Source of the DNA: Alphaproteobacteria bacterium UBA6187
GTDB taxonomy: Bacteria > Pseudomonadota > Alphaproteobacteria > Rickettsiales > UBA6187
Length of the DNA stretch: 43,061 nucleotides
NCBI GenBank assembly: GCA_002422795.1
Contig: DITJ01000046.1
Span: 367-43,427 of the forward strand
Direction of reading: 5' to 3'
Every line of letters begins with the position of its first letter. Position 1 is the stretch's first letter. This document shows, piece by piece, positions 7,934 to 16,208 of this stretch. A program made the translations under genes and the position numbers. The notes beneath the pieces were generated by a model. That model was not told where the DNA came from and made no database searches. It saw nothing but the letters and a program-made list of their open reading frames with translations.

Positions 7934-9868
7934 ATGGTTCGTTCAATCAAGAAGGAGGAGGAGTCAGAACCAGATCAGCGTGCTATTGAAGCGGCCTCTA
8001 GAGAAGGATTATTATACCTTGAAAACGATTTTTGGAACAGGCCACAGAACAACAGCACCGACCTGTATTATGCGTCTATTGACCTAAAGCAGTTTTATCC
8101 GAGCATTCTTGATGAAAAAATACTTGCAGGACTTCTCCTGGCGCAGAATGTATCTGACCCAGAAGGAAAATTGGAAATGTTGCTGAGCAGTATGCTCAAT
8201 TTCACTTTGGATAAGGGCGATATTCCTGCCTCTGTTCTTGAAAACGTAGAACCAGCCTTTAAGGGAAAGAGCGTTAAAGGGCTCCCAACTGGATTATTTG
8301 CTGCCGGATTTCTTGCAAATGCGGCAATGTTTCCAGTTGATAAGATAGTAGATGAAAAGATTCAAGCTGAGAAAACAATCGCACATTTCAGATTCGTAGA
8401 TGATCATACTATTCTGACATATGATTTTGAAAAACTGTGTAAGTGGATTGAATGGTATAAAAAGTTAGTAAAGGAACATCTTGGCGTACAGGTCAACGAA
8501 GATAAAAGCGACCCTGAAAGCCTGTCACACTGGATTAAATTTTCTAAGAATCAAAGTACAAGCGCTGTTATAATTAGGAAAAAAGAGAAGGCGTTAAAAG
8601 CAGCACAAGCAGATAGCAAAATAGATGGCTCAAATCCAACAAAGTTGCTGACAAAGACTCTTGAGAAGGTTTCAGTAATAGCTGGTCAAAACATCAATGT
8701 TTTAGACGACCACGACCTCAAAGACCGTTTGAGGGATTTAGAATGGCTGCTGCTTGCAGATATTCCCGAACGAGAAATCCGCCCTGACACTCGCGCTGCA
8801 TTTTCTGCTGGGCAAATAGCAACGCTCGCTCCAATGCTTATTCAAGAGGCTGATGGCATCGTAGATACCCATAGAGAACTCGTCGAAATGGAACGTGAGA
8901 TTCAAAAACTTAAAAAGTATCCTAAACAAAACGGGAAAAAGATACAGACTCTGAACGGGCAATATAAGAAAAAATTAGAACAGTTTAATGAGCAAGAAAA
9001 AAAGCTAGGTCATGAAGAAAAAGGTCATCTTACCCGTTGTTTTGGCCTACTCATCCATGCAATGAAAGAGCATCCCGGTAAGGCTAGGCTTTTCTTCCGG
9101 CTACACCAATACTGTCTGCTAACAGGCCATCATGGGCTGAGGCAAATAATAGAATGGATAGACGGTTTAAAGGAGCAAGGGGCTAGCGTCTGGGCTGATT
9201 ATTATTCTAGCCTTACACTACAAATTCTTGCACAAAACATTTTGAAAGCCATGCGGGTATGCACGATCCCAACCAGTTTGCGATCAGACAAAGAGGCTGC
9301 AAAAAGACACCTTGAGGACATTGCAGGCATTGAACAGAAACTCTTTAATACCAGTGGGAATAATGAATCATGGTTCCACAAAATGGCGCGGCGTGAATAC
9401 GCCGTATCTGTCGCTATAGCAGTTGAATATCTGAAACAGAATGACTTAGAAAGTCTGTCTTTCAAATTTGCTGGAGTGGCCAAGTTTCATGGCGCCCCTG
9501 TGCGAGGAAATGAGCGAATCATAGATATTCCACGCGGACAAATATTTCGTTCATTGGCAATTTCATCGCCTACTCTTTTACTTATCGAAGGATGTATTGA
9601 CCCTCGAAGTGCTGAGAGCAGACTCATTGTACATCAGCCAGATTTATTTGGATTACCTGATGGTGGCACACCGAATGATGTCCGTTATGACCCACCCCCA
9701 CTGAAAGATATAGAGGATTTGATTGCTGCAATACGTAACGCGCAAGACATTCTTAAAGAAAACCAGCTTGCCGTATCTTTGCACCAGCCAAGACAGCTAA
9801 TACCATTTAGAATTAGTGATTTTGCTGTTTCTGCAAACGGAGAATCAGAGGAGGATACCGATGCTTAA
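7934..9868 (+). CDS. UG/DRT-type reverse transcriptase, catalytic part (same gene as 7436-7810)
   Basis: This part has 644 residues from the first ATG after the stop, which has no visible ribosome site. Motif A is SIDLKQFYPSI (catalytic Asp near residue 50 here, 216 in the joined frame). Motif B is KGLPTGLFAAGFLANA. Motif C is FRFVDDHTIL, with the Asp pair at 322-323 of the joined frame. A long helical C-terminal region (~400 residues) includes a coiled segment (ELVEMEREIQKLKK). There is no maturase or HNH domain as in group II introns. The FVDD motif, the size and the nitrilase partner place it by recognition with the UG1/UG5 'defence-associated RT' class (DRT type 1). It overlaps the nitrilase start by 8 bp. 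Confidence 0.8.
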   Translation: MVRSIKKEEESEPDQRAIEAASREGLLYLENDFWNRPQNNSTDLYYASIDLKQFYPSILDEKILAGLLLAQNVSDPEGKLEMLLSSMLNFTLDKGDIPASVLENVEPAFKGKSVKGLPTGLFAAGFLANAAMFPVDKIVDEKIQAEKTIAHFRFVDDHTILTYDFEKLCKWIEWYKKLVKEHLGVQVNEDKSDPESLSHWIKFSKNQSTSAVIIRKKEKALKAAQADSKIDGSNPTKLLTKTLEKVSVIAGQNINVLDDHDLKDRLRDLEWLLLADIPEREIRPDTRAAFSAGQIATLAPMLIQEADGIVDTHRELVEMEREIQKLKKYPKQNGKKIQTLNGQYKKKLEQFNEQEKKLGHEEKGHLTRCFGLLIHAMKEHPGKARLFFRLHQYCLLTGHHGLRQIIEWIDGLKEQGASVWADYYSSLTLQILAQNILKAMRVCTIPTSLRSDKEAAKRHLEDIAGIEQKLFNTSGNNESWFHKMARREYAVSVAIAVEYLKQNDLESLSFKFAGVAKFHGAPVRGNERIIDIPRGQIFRSLAISSPTLLLIEGCIDPRSAESRLIVHQPDLFGLPDGGTPNDVRYDPPPLKDIEDLIAAIRNAQDILKENQLAVSLHQPRQLIPFRISDFAVSANGESEEDTDA

Positions 9869-10763
9869 AGAAACGTTGCATGTTGGAATAGTACAAACTT
9901 CTTTAGATCATGAGGCAGCTTGGAAAAATAGCACTGGTTGGGAAGATACCGTTCGGATGTCATATCTAGAGGAAAAACGGGCAAAGAAAGAAATTCGTCA
10001 CTATCTTGCATCTCTGCACGCTTTGGAAAAGAAACCGGATATTATTTTATTGCCTGAATTATCCGTTCCCCTTGGATATGAAAATAAGCTCAAACGTTCC
10101 GCCGAAGCGATGGAATCTATCATTATCGCTGGGCTTGATTACAAGATCGAAGACGAGGATATGCCAGCAGTTTCAAACGAAGCCATCGTAATTGTTCCCA
10201 AAAAGATTAGAGGGAAGAAGATTGCTCGTCGAACAGAAATTAGGCGTGTTGGAAAAACCTATGCCGCACCTGAAGAAAGAAATAAGCTAGATGACTTGGG
10301 AGTGAATTTTAAGTCACACCCGACTGTTTGGTTGTTTGAGAGCCCTGATTTTGGAACATTCGGTGTAGCCGTATGTTACGACTTTATGGATTTAGACCGT
10401 ATAGTCCTATATCGGAATAAGATACAAACGCTCTTTGTGCTTGCTTACAACAAGGATATAACGTCATTTGACCACATAGCGCAGTCCATATCTCGAACTG
10501 TTTTCTGCAATGTGATTATTTGTAACTGTGGGTACTATGGCGGATCATTAGCTGTAAGTCCTTATCGAGATTCCTATAAAAGAACTGTATACCAACACTC
10601 TGGCGCAAAATTGACAACAGCGCAGATTGTGGTGTTGCCACTGCAAGAGCTTCAAGAACATCAAACTGGTGCACACTCAAATAATTTTAAGAACCTACCT
10701 CCAGGGTTTCCTCTCGGGCATGACCTAAAGATCAAAAATAAAGCTATTGAGGGGATAAAATAA
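9861..10763 (+). CDS. Nitrilase / carbon-nitrogen hydrolase, RT partner
   Basis: The ATG at 9861 follows GAGGAGG and overlaps the RT stop by 8 bp. It gives 300 residues. The nitrilase triad is visible: Glu66 in LLPELSVP, Lys132 in GKTYAAPEE, and Cys172 in GVAVCYDFMDL. The normal αββα core fits the length. Nitrilases split C-N bonds with a thiol nucleophile, but the substrate is unknown here. In DRT type 1 defence systems a nitrilase domain is fused to, or encoded beside, the RT and is needed for phage resistance, so this is the likely effector or partner. A GTG at 9816 would add 15 residues from inside the RT and is less likely. Confidence 0.9.
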   Translation: MLKETLHVGIVQTSLDHEAAWKNSTGWEDTVRMSYLEEKRAKKEIRHYLASLHALEKKPDIILLPELSVPLGYENKLKRSAEAMESIIIAGLDYKIEDEDMPAVSNEAIVIVPKKIRGKKIARRTEIRRVGKTYAAPEERNKLDDLGVNFKSHPTVWLFESPDFGTFGVAVCYDFMDLDRIVLYRNKIQTLFVLAYNKDITSFDHIAQSISRTVFCNVIICNCGYYGGSLAVSPYRDSYKRTVYQHSGAKLTTAQIVVLPLQELQEHQTGAHSNNFKNLPPGFPLGHDLKIKNKAIEGIK

Positions 10764-10839
10764 ATAGAATATAGTTAATATTGAGACGTATTGAAATAGA
10801 AAATGCAGATCAGATAACTGAAATGCAGAGCTTACTATT

Positions 10840-11030
10840 TCATATGAAGTAAGTATTTGCCTCAATGCTCCTCCTTCTTACCAATCCCTTTAACTTCCTG
10901 CCCCCACCCCAAACCCATTTCATAAACTCCGCCGGGACATCCTCATGCTCCTGCCGGTTTACCTTGCGGCGGAGGGTGGAGCGTTGGAGTGCGCCGGAGC
11001 CGAGATTGAAGGTGAAGGATACTGCCCACA
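10840..11030 (-). pseudogene. Phage lysozyme (GH24 endolysin), 3' remnant
   Basis: The frame reads AVSFTFNLGSGALQRSTLRRKVNR, then FMKWVWGGGRKLKGLVRRR and ends EANTYFI. This is the C-terminal half of T4/P22-type phage lysozymes, where VSFTFNLG, STLLRKLN and GGKxLPGLVRRR are conserved. The N-terminal half with the catalytic Glu is missing. Upstream, the same strand reads a methyltransferase in another frame, so a deletion has joined the two genes. It cannot make an active endolysin. Confidence 0.7.
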
Positions 11031-11282
11031 CATTTCATTGCTGGATTCAATGCCAACCAGCCGCGCTTTTCTTTCCTTTAATGTAGGGGCAAGTGCCCGC
11101 CCGATATTCCCGGTAGATGCACCAATGTCATAAACCAGCCCGCCTTGCGGTATATAGTGCCGGGCGATATGTGCAAGTGCGCCGGTAACTAAATCATACC
11201 AGGGAAGTTGCTCCCGCACATGCTTATCAAATGCCTTGGCAATTTGCGCATTTTTAAATGTCCATTCGCGGGGAATTTCCAT
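10959..11282 (-). pseudogene. SAM-dependent methyltransferase, truncated by deletion
   Basis: The ATG at 11282 overlaps the upstream HAD stop (TAATG). The first ~85 residues (MEIPREWTF, LPWYDLV, GGLVYDIGASTGNIG) are the N-terminal half of a class I methyltransferase, with motif I DIGASTG and the acidic residue of motif II in VGIESS. After NEMC (about 11028) the frame enters lysozyme DNA and yields junk (CGQYPSPSISAPAHS) up to a stop near 10959. The rest of the Rossmann fold is lost. It is therefore a remnant of a phage-borne methyltransferase. Confidence 0.7.
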
Positions 11283-11698
11283 TACTTTGTTTTCGGAAGC
11301 GTTTTCCATTCTTCATCCCCTTTAACATAAATTGAATGAATGCCATATTTATTATACATGGCGCGGGTTCTGGGGTTACTCTCAATTGCGAGGAGTACAC
11401 CTTGTTGTTTGTGTAATATATGCTGGTTTAGTATGGTTTCCTTGGCTTCCGGAGGCGCAAGGCCATAAGAATTAAAATAGGATTCCTGTGGTTGCCAACC
11501 GGTTTTCTTTAATATGCTTTCCAAGGTAGCTTCCTTATACCGCGCCGGGCGGGCGGTGATAAGTATCACATGGTGCTTTTTAACCAGCTTAATCAGCCAG
11601 GGGCGGTATGTTTCATTATCTATCTGCGAAATGAAAGGTTGGCGTTTTTCCTTGCTGTTAGCAACCAGCGTGTAATTCAGATCAAGCAATATTATCAT
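11282..11698 (-). CDS. HAD-like phosphatase-fold protein, phage-associated
   Basis: The protein has 138 residues. The start IILLDLNYTLVAN resembles HAD motif I, but the second Asp of DxD is Asn8. Motif II is ITARPARYK. A motif IV-like region is AIESNPRTRAMYNKYGI, with Glu in place of the usual Asp. The fold resembles the phosphatase part of phage polynucleotide kinases. The altered residues leave activity uncertain. It overlaps the ParB-like gene by 4 bp and the methyltransferase by 1 bp, so it sits in the middle of one minus-strand phage operon. Confidence 0.6.
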   Translation of the reverse strand: MIILLDLNYTLVANSKEKRQPFISQIDNETYRPWLIKLVKKHHVILITARPARYKEATLESILKKTGWQPQESYFNSYGLAPPEAKETILNQHILHKQQGVLLAIESNPRTRAMYNKYGIHSIYVKGDEEWKTLPKTK

Positions 11699-13209
11699 AA
11701 TGTAATACCTAGCCTTTTAGAGAAAGCAGCTTCTGCTTCAGCAACTAACCCCATCCGGCTGCCATCAGGATAAGGTAAGTCGAATTCAAAAGCGAGCGCT
11801 GCTTTCAGTTTTTCTTTATTAATTTTCCGTGGGTTAGCACATATCGCCTGCACATTACTGTTGCTTTCGGTAATGCTAACTGTGGAAAAAAATTCCTTGA
11901 AGAGTTCGTAAAACTCTTTTTGGGTATGGTACTTCTGCACTTTTGGCATGGAGCCTATATCGCCAAGAGTAATGCCGTTTTCATATTCCAGCAGGAACAC
12001 TCGCCCACCGGATTGGCGCTCATTTAAGGAATTATAGCCTTTAAGCTGCCTTATATTGATATGGTTCAGGCTGGAGGCTACCGCGTAAAGCCGTGTGTCG
12101 GCATTGCAAAGCGCCGTGCAGATACAGGCAATGTGCTTGCGGTCTTCTGCAAACGGTACGCTATTTAAAACACTGGAAATAAATATGGAACTATAGCGGG
12201 TTTTATACTCCCCAATATCGCGGAAGAATTCCCGTGTTAGGCGGATACTCTCCGCCTTGTCTATATCTTCCTCGGCATTTACGCGGTAAGGTTCAAACGG
12301 CGTTACTTTTATTCCTACGGAACGTAGGAGTTCAGTTTCATGTAAATGCCCGGCTCCGAAATCAAGTATGCTTTGCCCATGCGCTGTAATCCATTTTTGT
12401 CTGCTAGCGCTTTCCGTTATATCAAAATCCTTTGCGGTACTGTTCCCAGCAACGGCAAATATAAAACCGCGCCCCAACTCCTTCCGCACCCGGCGCAGGC
12501 GGCGAAAGGAGTTATAACGCAGTAAATCCTGGTAGCGGTTATGAATATCAAAATCCATTGAAAGCAGGTTAAGCATGGCACTCGCCAGCGCCGCTTCCTC
12601 ATTGGTTACAAATACCACATTAACATGCGGCTTCTTTTGTTCTGCTAGTAACTGCAAGCGGCCAATACCATTCACTACTTTAAAATCCCTTGTTGCCACT
12701 ACCGGCATCAACACGCCTTTAAGGAAGAGCGTTTTAGAAATACTGGTGGCATAGGTAATCCAGCAACCCTTGTTTGCCTTCAGAAATGGGGCAAGCGGCT
12801 TTGTTTGCGCCTTCATACATGGGTAGAATTCAGCAGTATCCGGCTGTTTATCCGGCACCTGTGCGGCGAGAGCATCAAGGTCAACACGCTGTAAGGCTTC
12901 ACCGATATTCTGCGGTGTATCTCCCGGTTTTAAATCATTGGTAGCGCGGTTAAAGGCGACGTTTACGCCTTTCCTTTCCGCCAAATCCATCGGGCGGGTG
13001 AAAGCCAACGGCACCTGTTTTACTCCCATCCTTGTTGCCACATGGTGGCGCTGGTGCCCGGAAATTATTTCCCCATCCGGTGTGGCATAAATAGGAAGCA
13101 GGAAGCCGAGCTTGCGGAGTGACAACTCTATCAAATCTAACCGGCGCGGGTCTGCGGTGCGCGGGTTATAAGTGGAAGGATTCAGGCTTTCTATCGGAAC
13201 AAGCTTCAT
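11695..13209 (-). CDS. ParB-like nuclease-domain protein with C-terminal methyltransferase-like fold
   Basis: The protein has 504 residues. Residues ~1-85 are a ParB N-terminal-like domain: SLNPSTYNPRTA, then IISGHQRHHVATRMG. A second ParB-like motif, VVNGIGRLQLLAEQ, is near residue 178-191. Residues ~280-400 look like a class I methyltransferase: ILDFGAGHLHETELL (281-295) and an acidic end to the next strand, VTPFEPY. In phages such proteins sit near packaging genes and are thought to act on DNA. The reaction is unknown. It overlaps both neighbours by 4 bp, giving a three- to four-gene operon with 13206-13799 and the HAD gene. Confidence 0.75.
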   Translation of the reverse strand: MKLVPIESLNPSTYNPRTADPRRLDLIELSLRKLGFLLPIYATPDGEIISGHQRHHVATRMGVKQVPLAFTRPMDLAERKGVNVAFNRATNDLKPGDTPQNIGEALQRVDLDALAAQVPDKQPDTAEFYPCMKAQTKPLAPFLKANKGCWITYATSISKTLFLKGVLMPVVATRDFKVVNGIGRLQLLAEQKKPHVNVVFVTNEEAALASAMLNLLSMDFDIHNRYQDLLRYNSFRRLRRVRKELGRGFIFAVAGNSTAKDFDITESASRQKWITAHGQSILDFGAGHLHETELLRSVGIKVTPFEPYRVNAEEDIDKAESIRLTREFFRDIGEYKTRYSSIFISSVLNSVPFAEDRKHIACICTALCNADTRLYAVASSLNHINIRQLKGYNSLNERQSGGRVFLLEYENGITLGDIGSMPKVQKYHTQKEFYELFKEFFSTVSITESNSNVQAICANPRKINKEKLKAALAFEFDLPYPDGSRMGLVAEAEAAFSKRLGITL

Positions 13210-13799
13210 AGGCCAAGCCTCCGCTGCAATTCCGCGGCAATGCTTTCTTTATCAAAGCCTACCTGCTGTTTTATTTCCTCTATCCAGGTAAGGTAACGCT
13301 CACGAGGGATAATAAAATTATAAGCGCCAATAGTAGCGCGGGTGTTAGCTTCCTCTATTTCTTTTTCACCTTCACTATCAAAGCCATCTTCAAGTTCTTC
13401 CTGCATTGCCCGGCCAATTTCTGCCAGTTCATTATCTTCAAAACCAAGTAGGGAATTATCAAATTCCAGGGAATCAAGTTCGCTGATTTCCAGCTCAAGC
13501 AATGCGTTATCCCATTCTGATTCCTCACCAACGCGGTTATCTGCAATGCGGTATGCCTTTACCTGTTCCCTGGTTAAACCTTCCGCAATATGCACCGGCA
13601 CTTTTTTAAGTTCCAGGCGGCGCGATGCTTCATAACGTACATGCCCAACGATAATTACCATTTCGGAATCTACCACTATCGGCTGGCGGAATCCGAACTC
13701 CTTTAAAGAGGCGGCAACTTTATCAATAGCATGGGCGTTAATGCGCGGATTCCTTGCATAGGGGAGGATTTTATCCAGTGGTAACATCTCTATTTTCAT
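13206..13799 (-). CDS. ParB-like nuclease-domain protein, 197 aa
   Basis: Residues ~1-95 are a ParB N-terminal-like domain (ILPYARNPRINAHAIDKVAASL, then IIVGHVRYEASRRLEL and AYRIADNRVGEES), as in phage proteins next to adenine methylases or terminases. The middle is very acidic (LEISELDSLEFDN, then EELEDGFDSEGEKE). The C-terminus is a helical segment. No methylase domain is fused to it. It is the first gene of the minus-strand operon that continues into the 504-aa ParB protein. A clear ribosome site (GGACTCCCAC region) is not obvious. Confidence 0.75.
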   Translation of the reverse strand: MKIEMLPLDKILPYARNPRINAHAIDKVAASLKEFGFRQPIVVDSEMVIIVGHVRYEASRRLELKKVPVHIAEGLTREQVKAYRIADNRVGEESEWDNALLELEISELDSLEFDNSLLGFEDNELAEIGRAMQEELEDGFDSEGEKEIEEANTRATIGAYNFIIPRERYLTWIEEIKQQVGFDKESIAAELQRRLGL

Positions 13800-13820
13800 G
13801 TGGGAGTCCTCATATTAAAA

Positions 13821-13844
13821 AAACGAAATGCGAAACGAAATGCA
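13821..13844. repeat. Tandem 12-bp repeat upstream of the ParB-like gene
   Basis: AAACGAAATGCG is followed at once by AAACGAAATGCA. An inverted CGTTTCGC lies at 13919-13926 and matches GCGAAACG at 13830-13837. The 140-bp gap 13800-13940 holds no convincing gene. It is GC-rich in the middle and might be an operator or a relic of a packaging site. Confidence 0.35.
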
Positions 13845-13940
13845 GAAAAAGTTTCTATGGCTGGCGAAGTCCCGCGCTGCTGCGTACCCGTGTTTGTTTA
13901 GGCTGGAAGTACCTTGGCCGTTTCGCTTTTTAGCGGGCGG

Positions 13941-14588
13941 CTATTGTTTACGCTTTGCATAGAAATCAAGGTTACGTTTTAATTCTTTATCGAATTGTGA
14001 TTGTGCCATATCATTCATGAGTGTTTGCACTTCCGGTTGGCTGAATGTAACAGGCACACTTGGCCCCCATAATTGCTTGATAGGCAGCCTCTTCTTGCCC
14101 GTTCTGATGAACACACCTTGCACCCCACCATCACCTGCCTTAACAGTGGCAAGGAATGTACCCTTATATAGCTTGCGCTTGCCCCATGCAGCAGCACTTG
14201 TTCCCTGTTTGGTCTGGCGTGGTTTAAAATGTGCTAATCTAAAAGGGCGGCCTGTTGCTTTAAGTGATGCTATCCAACGGGAGGAGTTAGCCTTCATTAT
14301 TGAGATACGGCGCTTAACTGTGGCAACATTAGTGCCCATCATCTTTGCTATGCGCCGGTTAGCCTGGGTATTAACAGAACTAACCGTTCTATTTAGTGAG
14401 CGGACTACTGCTTTTGGTATAGCCTGCTTTTCCAGGTTATTCAGGCTGCTTATTACTTCTTTTACATTACCAGTCACCGAGACTTCCAGTTCCGGCATTG
14501 GCAGGTTTTTAAGAATGGGGGTGGCATCAGGCGCGCCACTTCCGATTATTGCGCGTCCGGCAATACGTGCAAGAAGGGGCAGAACCAT
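13941..14588 (-). CDS. Phage minor tail protein Z-like
   Basis: The protein has 215 residues. The pattern KAVVRSLNRTVSSVNTQANRRIA, then VATVKRRISI, and a C-terminal VFIRTGKKRLPIKQLWGPSVP is that of the prophage minor tail protein Z (GPZ) family. These proteins are part of the tail tube or tail completion complex. The first ~30 residues are Ala/Gly/Ile-rich. It is alone on the minus strand, without other tail genes, which marks the prophage as heavily deleted. A terminator at 14601-14624 separates it from the Fic gene upstream. Confidence 0.7.
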   Translation of the reverse strand: MVLPLLARIAGRAIIGSGAPDATPILKNLPMPELEVSVTGNVKEVISSLNNLEKQAIPKAVVRSLNRTVSSVNTQANRRIAKMMGTNVATVKRRISIMKANSSRWIASLKATGRPFRLAHFKPRQTKQGTSAAAWGKRKLYKGTFLATVKAGDGGVQGVFIRTGKKRLPIKQLWGPSVPVTFSQPEVQTLMNDMAQSQFDKELKRNLDFYAKRKQ

Positions 14589-14600
14589 AATTTAAGGCAT

Positions 14601-14624
14601 AAAAAAAACCGCCTTTGAGGGCGG
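14601..14624 (-). terminator. Rho-independent terminator (minus strand)
   Basis: Read on the minus strand, CCGCC (14624-14620) pairs with GGCGG (14613-14609) across a 6-nt loop, and a run of eight T follows (14608-14601). It would stop minus-strand transcripts coming from the Fic side just before the tail gene start. Confidence 0.75.
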
Positions 14625-14782
14625 ATGATATAAACGGAATATTCGATCTTATAAAAACACCTTAATTCTACCCGCGGGTGGAGTCAAGAAAAATTTTATA
14701 TACATTATAACATGCTACTAATTTATTATTTTAACATTGGAACGATATAGATTTTTTACTCTCATAAACGTATATTCAAATT

Positions 14783-14874
14783 ATCTGCTCCAGCTTGTCT
14801 GTAGCAGATGGAGCCAGTGAAATTAGCTCTACGCCTTCGGGTATAGAGAAATTATATTCACTGGCTCTTTTTTT
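14783..14874 (+). ncRNA. Candidate small structured RNA with terminator
   Basis: Hairpin 1 is ATCTGCT (14783-14789) with AGCAGAT (14803-14809). Hairpin 2 is GAGCCAGTGAA (14811-14821) with TTCACTGGCTC (14857-14867). Hairpin 2 encloses a CTCTA/TAGAG stem closed by a C(TTCG)G tetraloop, then ends in a run of T to 14874. GCTCCA (14787-14792) can also pair with TGGAGC (14809-14814), which would exclude both hairpins. No plus-strand gene follows, so a free small RNA or a terminator convergent with fic is more likely than a riboswitch. Confidence 0.45.
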
Positions 14875-16066
14875 ATGAAACCGGATATAATTTAGGAAAC
14901 CATCTTTCCACAACATCAATAGGGAAGCCAAGCTTTACAGGGCTTTTGTGGCTCTCTGAAACTAGCATTTCTTTTTCTAGTAAGCTTGATAAAACTTTAC
15001 GCGCCTGTCTATCCTGATACCCAGTAATAGAAGCAGCTTTGCCACGCTCAAATGAACCAGCAAGTAATGCCTCACGAAGCAGCGGGAAAGAGCCTTTTAA
15101 TAAGCGTCCGGCACGTACTTCTTCTTCTATATAAATTTCCATGCGGATTAATAAATCGGATGGCTCAAGGATTGAAGCCATATAATCCACCTGGTCTATA
15201 CAAGTTTCGAGGAAATATAAGCAAAATTCTTTCAAGCCCCTTGCCGTTAAATTTCCTCTGCCATCCAGATCGCCCTGGCGTACCATATCAGCTTGCATGA
15301 GTAGGGATTTATATTTATCAGAAGTACGCGAAAGCCCTCTTGATACCGACCATAAACTACTACCAACGCCGATATGCTTTAAATAACTATGCGAAAATAA
15401 ACGTGTTACCCTGCCATTCCCGTCATAAAACGGGTGAATCCATAATAGCCTATGATGTGATGACGCAACCGCTATAACCTGCCTTATTCCAGAGAGCCCC
15501 CTTGGATTATATACTGCATCAAAACGCTTGAGGAAGGCGGGTATTGATGTTGCAATAGGAGGGAAATGCCTACCAACAGCAACTTCTCCGCCTCTAAGCT
15601 GGCCAGGTATTACTTCTATACGCTTTCCTGTATCGGGATTTTCCACCCATAATAATTCTTCCGGAAGCCGGGAACAAAATGCATGGTGAATCCAGCACAA
15701 AGCTTCAGGCGATGTAACTTCTACTGGGTTTTTTCCGCTATCTATCATTTCCTGAACAGCAATATGGGCGGCTGCTTCTAACTGGAGGGCGCGTTTTTGC
15801 TTATCTTTCGAATAATCATGTTTTAATGCGCGATCTATATCGCGGGGATGGGTATTGTGCCCTTCAATCAAATTGCTATAATAGCAATTCATGGAACGAA
15901 CCAGATTACCAACACTCACCGCCACATCCTTATGGATACGCCCGGCAAGGCTGCTGGACTTTTTTAGCAGATCACCAACCAGGTCTTCCAGCTCACGTGC
16001 ATTTTCATCTGGAAGCAATGGCTCCATTGAGGTGGGAGAGTCGTAATATTCGTGTGTAACTGTCAT
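14873..16066 (-). CDS. Fic-domain protein (class II, N-terminal inhibitory motif)
   Basis: From the ATG at 16066 the protein is 397 residues. A TTG two codons upstream is the only longer start. The Fic core is HPFYDGNGR (211-219), complete with catalytic His and phosphate-binding residues, so it should transfer AMP from ATP to a target hydroxyl. The inhibitory motif, SNLIEGH (64-70), matches the (S/T)xxxE(G/N) of class II Fic proteins, where Glu blocks the ATP site until relieved. A winged-helix-like C-terminal domain (LREALLAGSFERGKAASITGY, RQARKVLSSLLEKEML) may bind DNA. No separate antitoxin is needed or seen. Spaced TGCCG repeats lie just upstream. Confidence 0.9.
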   Translation of the reverse strand: MTVTHEYYDSPTSMEPLLPDENARELEDLVGDLLKKSSSLAGRIHKDVAVSVGNLVRSMNCYYSNLIEGHNTHPRDIDRALKHDYSKDKQKRALQLEAAAHIAVQEMIDSGKNPVEVTSPEALCWIHHAFCSRLPEELLWVENPDTGKRIEVIPGQLRGGEVAVGRHFPPIATSIPAFLKRFDAVYNPRGLSGIRQVIAVASSHHRLLWIHPFYDGNGRVTRLFSHSYLKHIGVGSSLWSVSRGLSRTSDKYKSLLMQADMVRQGDLDGRGNLTARGLKEFCLYFLETCIDQVDYMASILEPSDLLIRMEIYIEEEVRAGRLLKGSFPLLREALLAGSFERGKAASITGYQDRQARKVLSSLLEKEMLVSESHKSPVKLGFPIDVVERWFPKLYPVS

Positions 16067-16072
16067 AAACAA

Positions 16073-16170
16073 TGCCGGTTAAAGTGCCGTATATAATATA
16101 TATAAATCAGTAGACTAATATTGTAAATAATAAAATCTGTGCCGGTTAGAATGCCGGTTGCTGTGCCGCT
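16073..16170. repeat. Iteron-like TGCCG repeats with 12-bp spacing
   Basis: TGCCG starts at 16073 and 16085, then at 16140, 16152 and 16164. Spacing is exactly 12 bp within each cluster. Three of the five copies extend to TGCCGGTT. The clusters are separated by AT-rich DNA with TATA-like steps and lie directly upstream of the fic start. They may be an operator array for a DNA-binding protein such as Fic's own C-terminal domain, or an origin-type iteron set. Confidence 0.5.
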
Positions 16171-16208
16171 TTAATTATATGTGTTATAACTGATATATTT
16201 TATCATTT

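Noticed and set aside
7436..9868. Group II intron or retron
   Set aside because: No maturase or HNH domain, no intron domain V-like structure and no msr-msd-like repeat seen near the RT. The nitrilase partner and FVDD point to the UG/DRT class.
13800..13940. Phage cos site between ParB-like and tail genes
   Set aside because: Position and GC-rich sequence are suggestive, but no terminase gene is nearby and no cos consensus can be shown from sequence alone.
14017..14595. 192-aa plus-strand frame opposite the tail protein gene
   Set aside because: It is the complement of a well-supported tail protein Z-like gene and has no recognisable motif.
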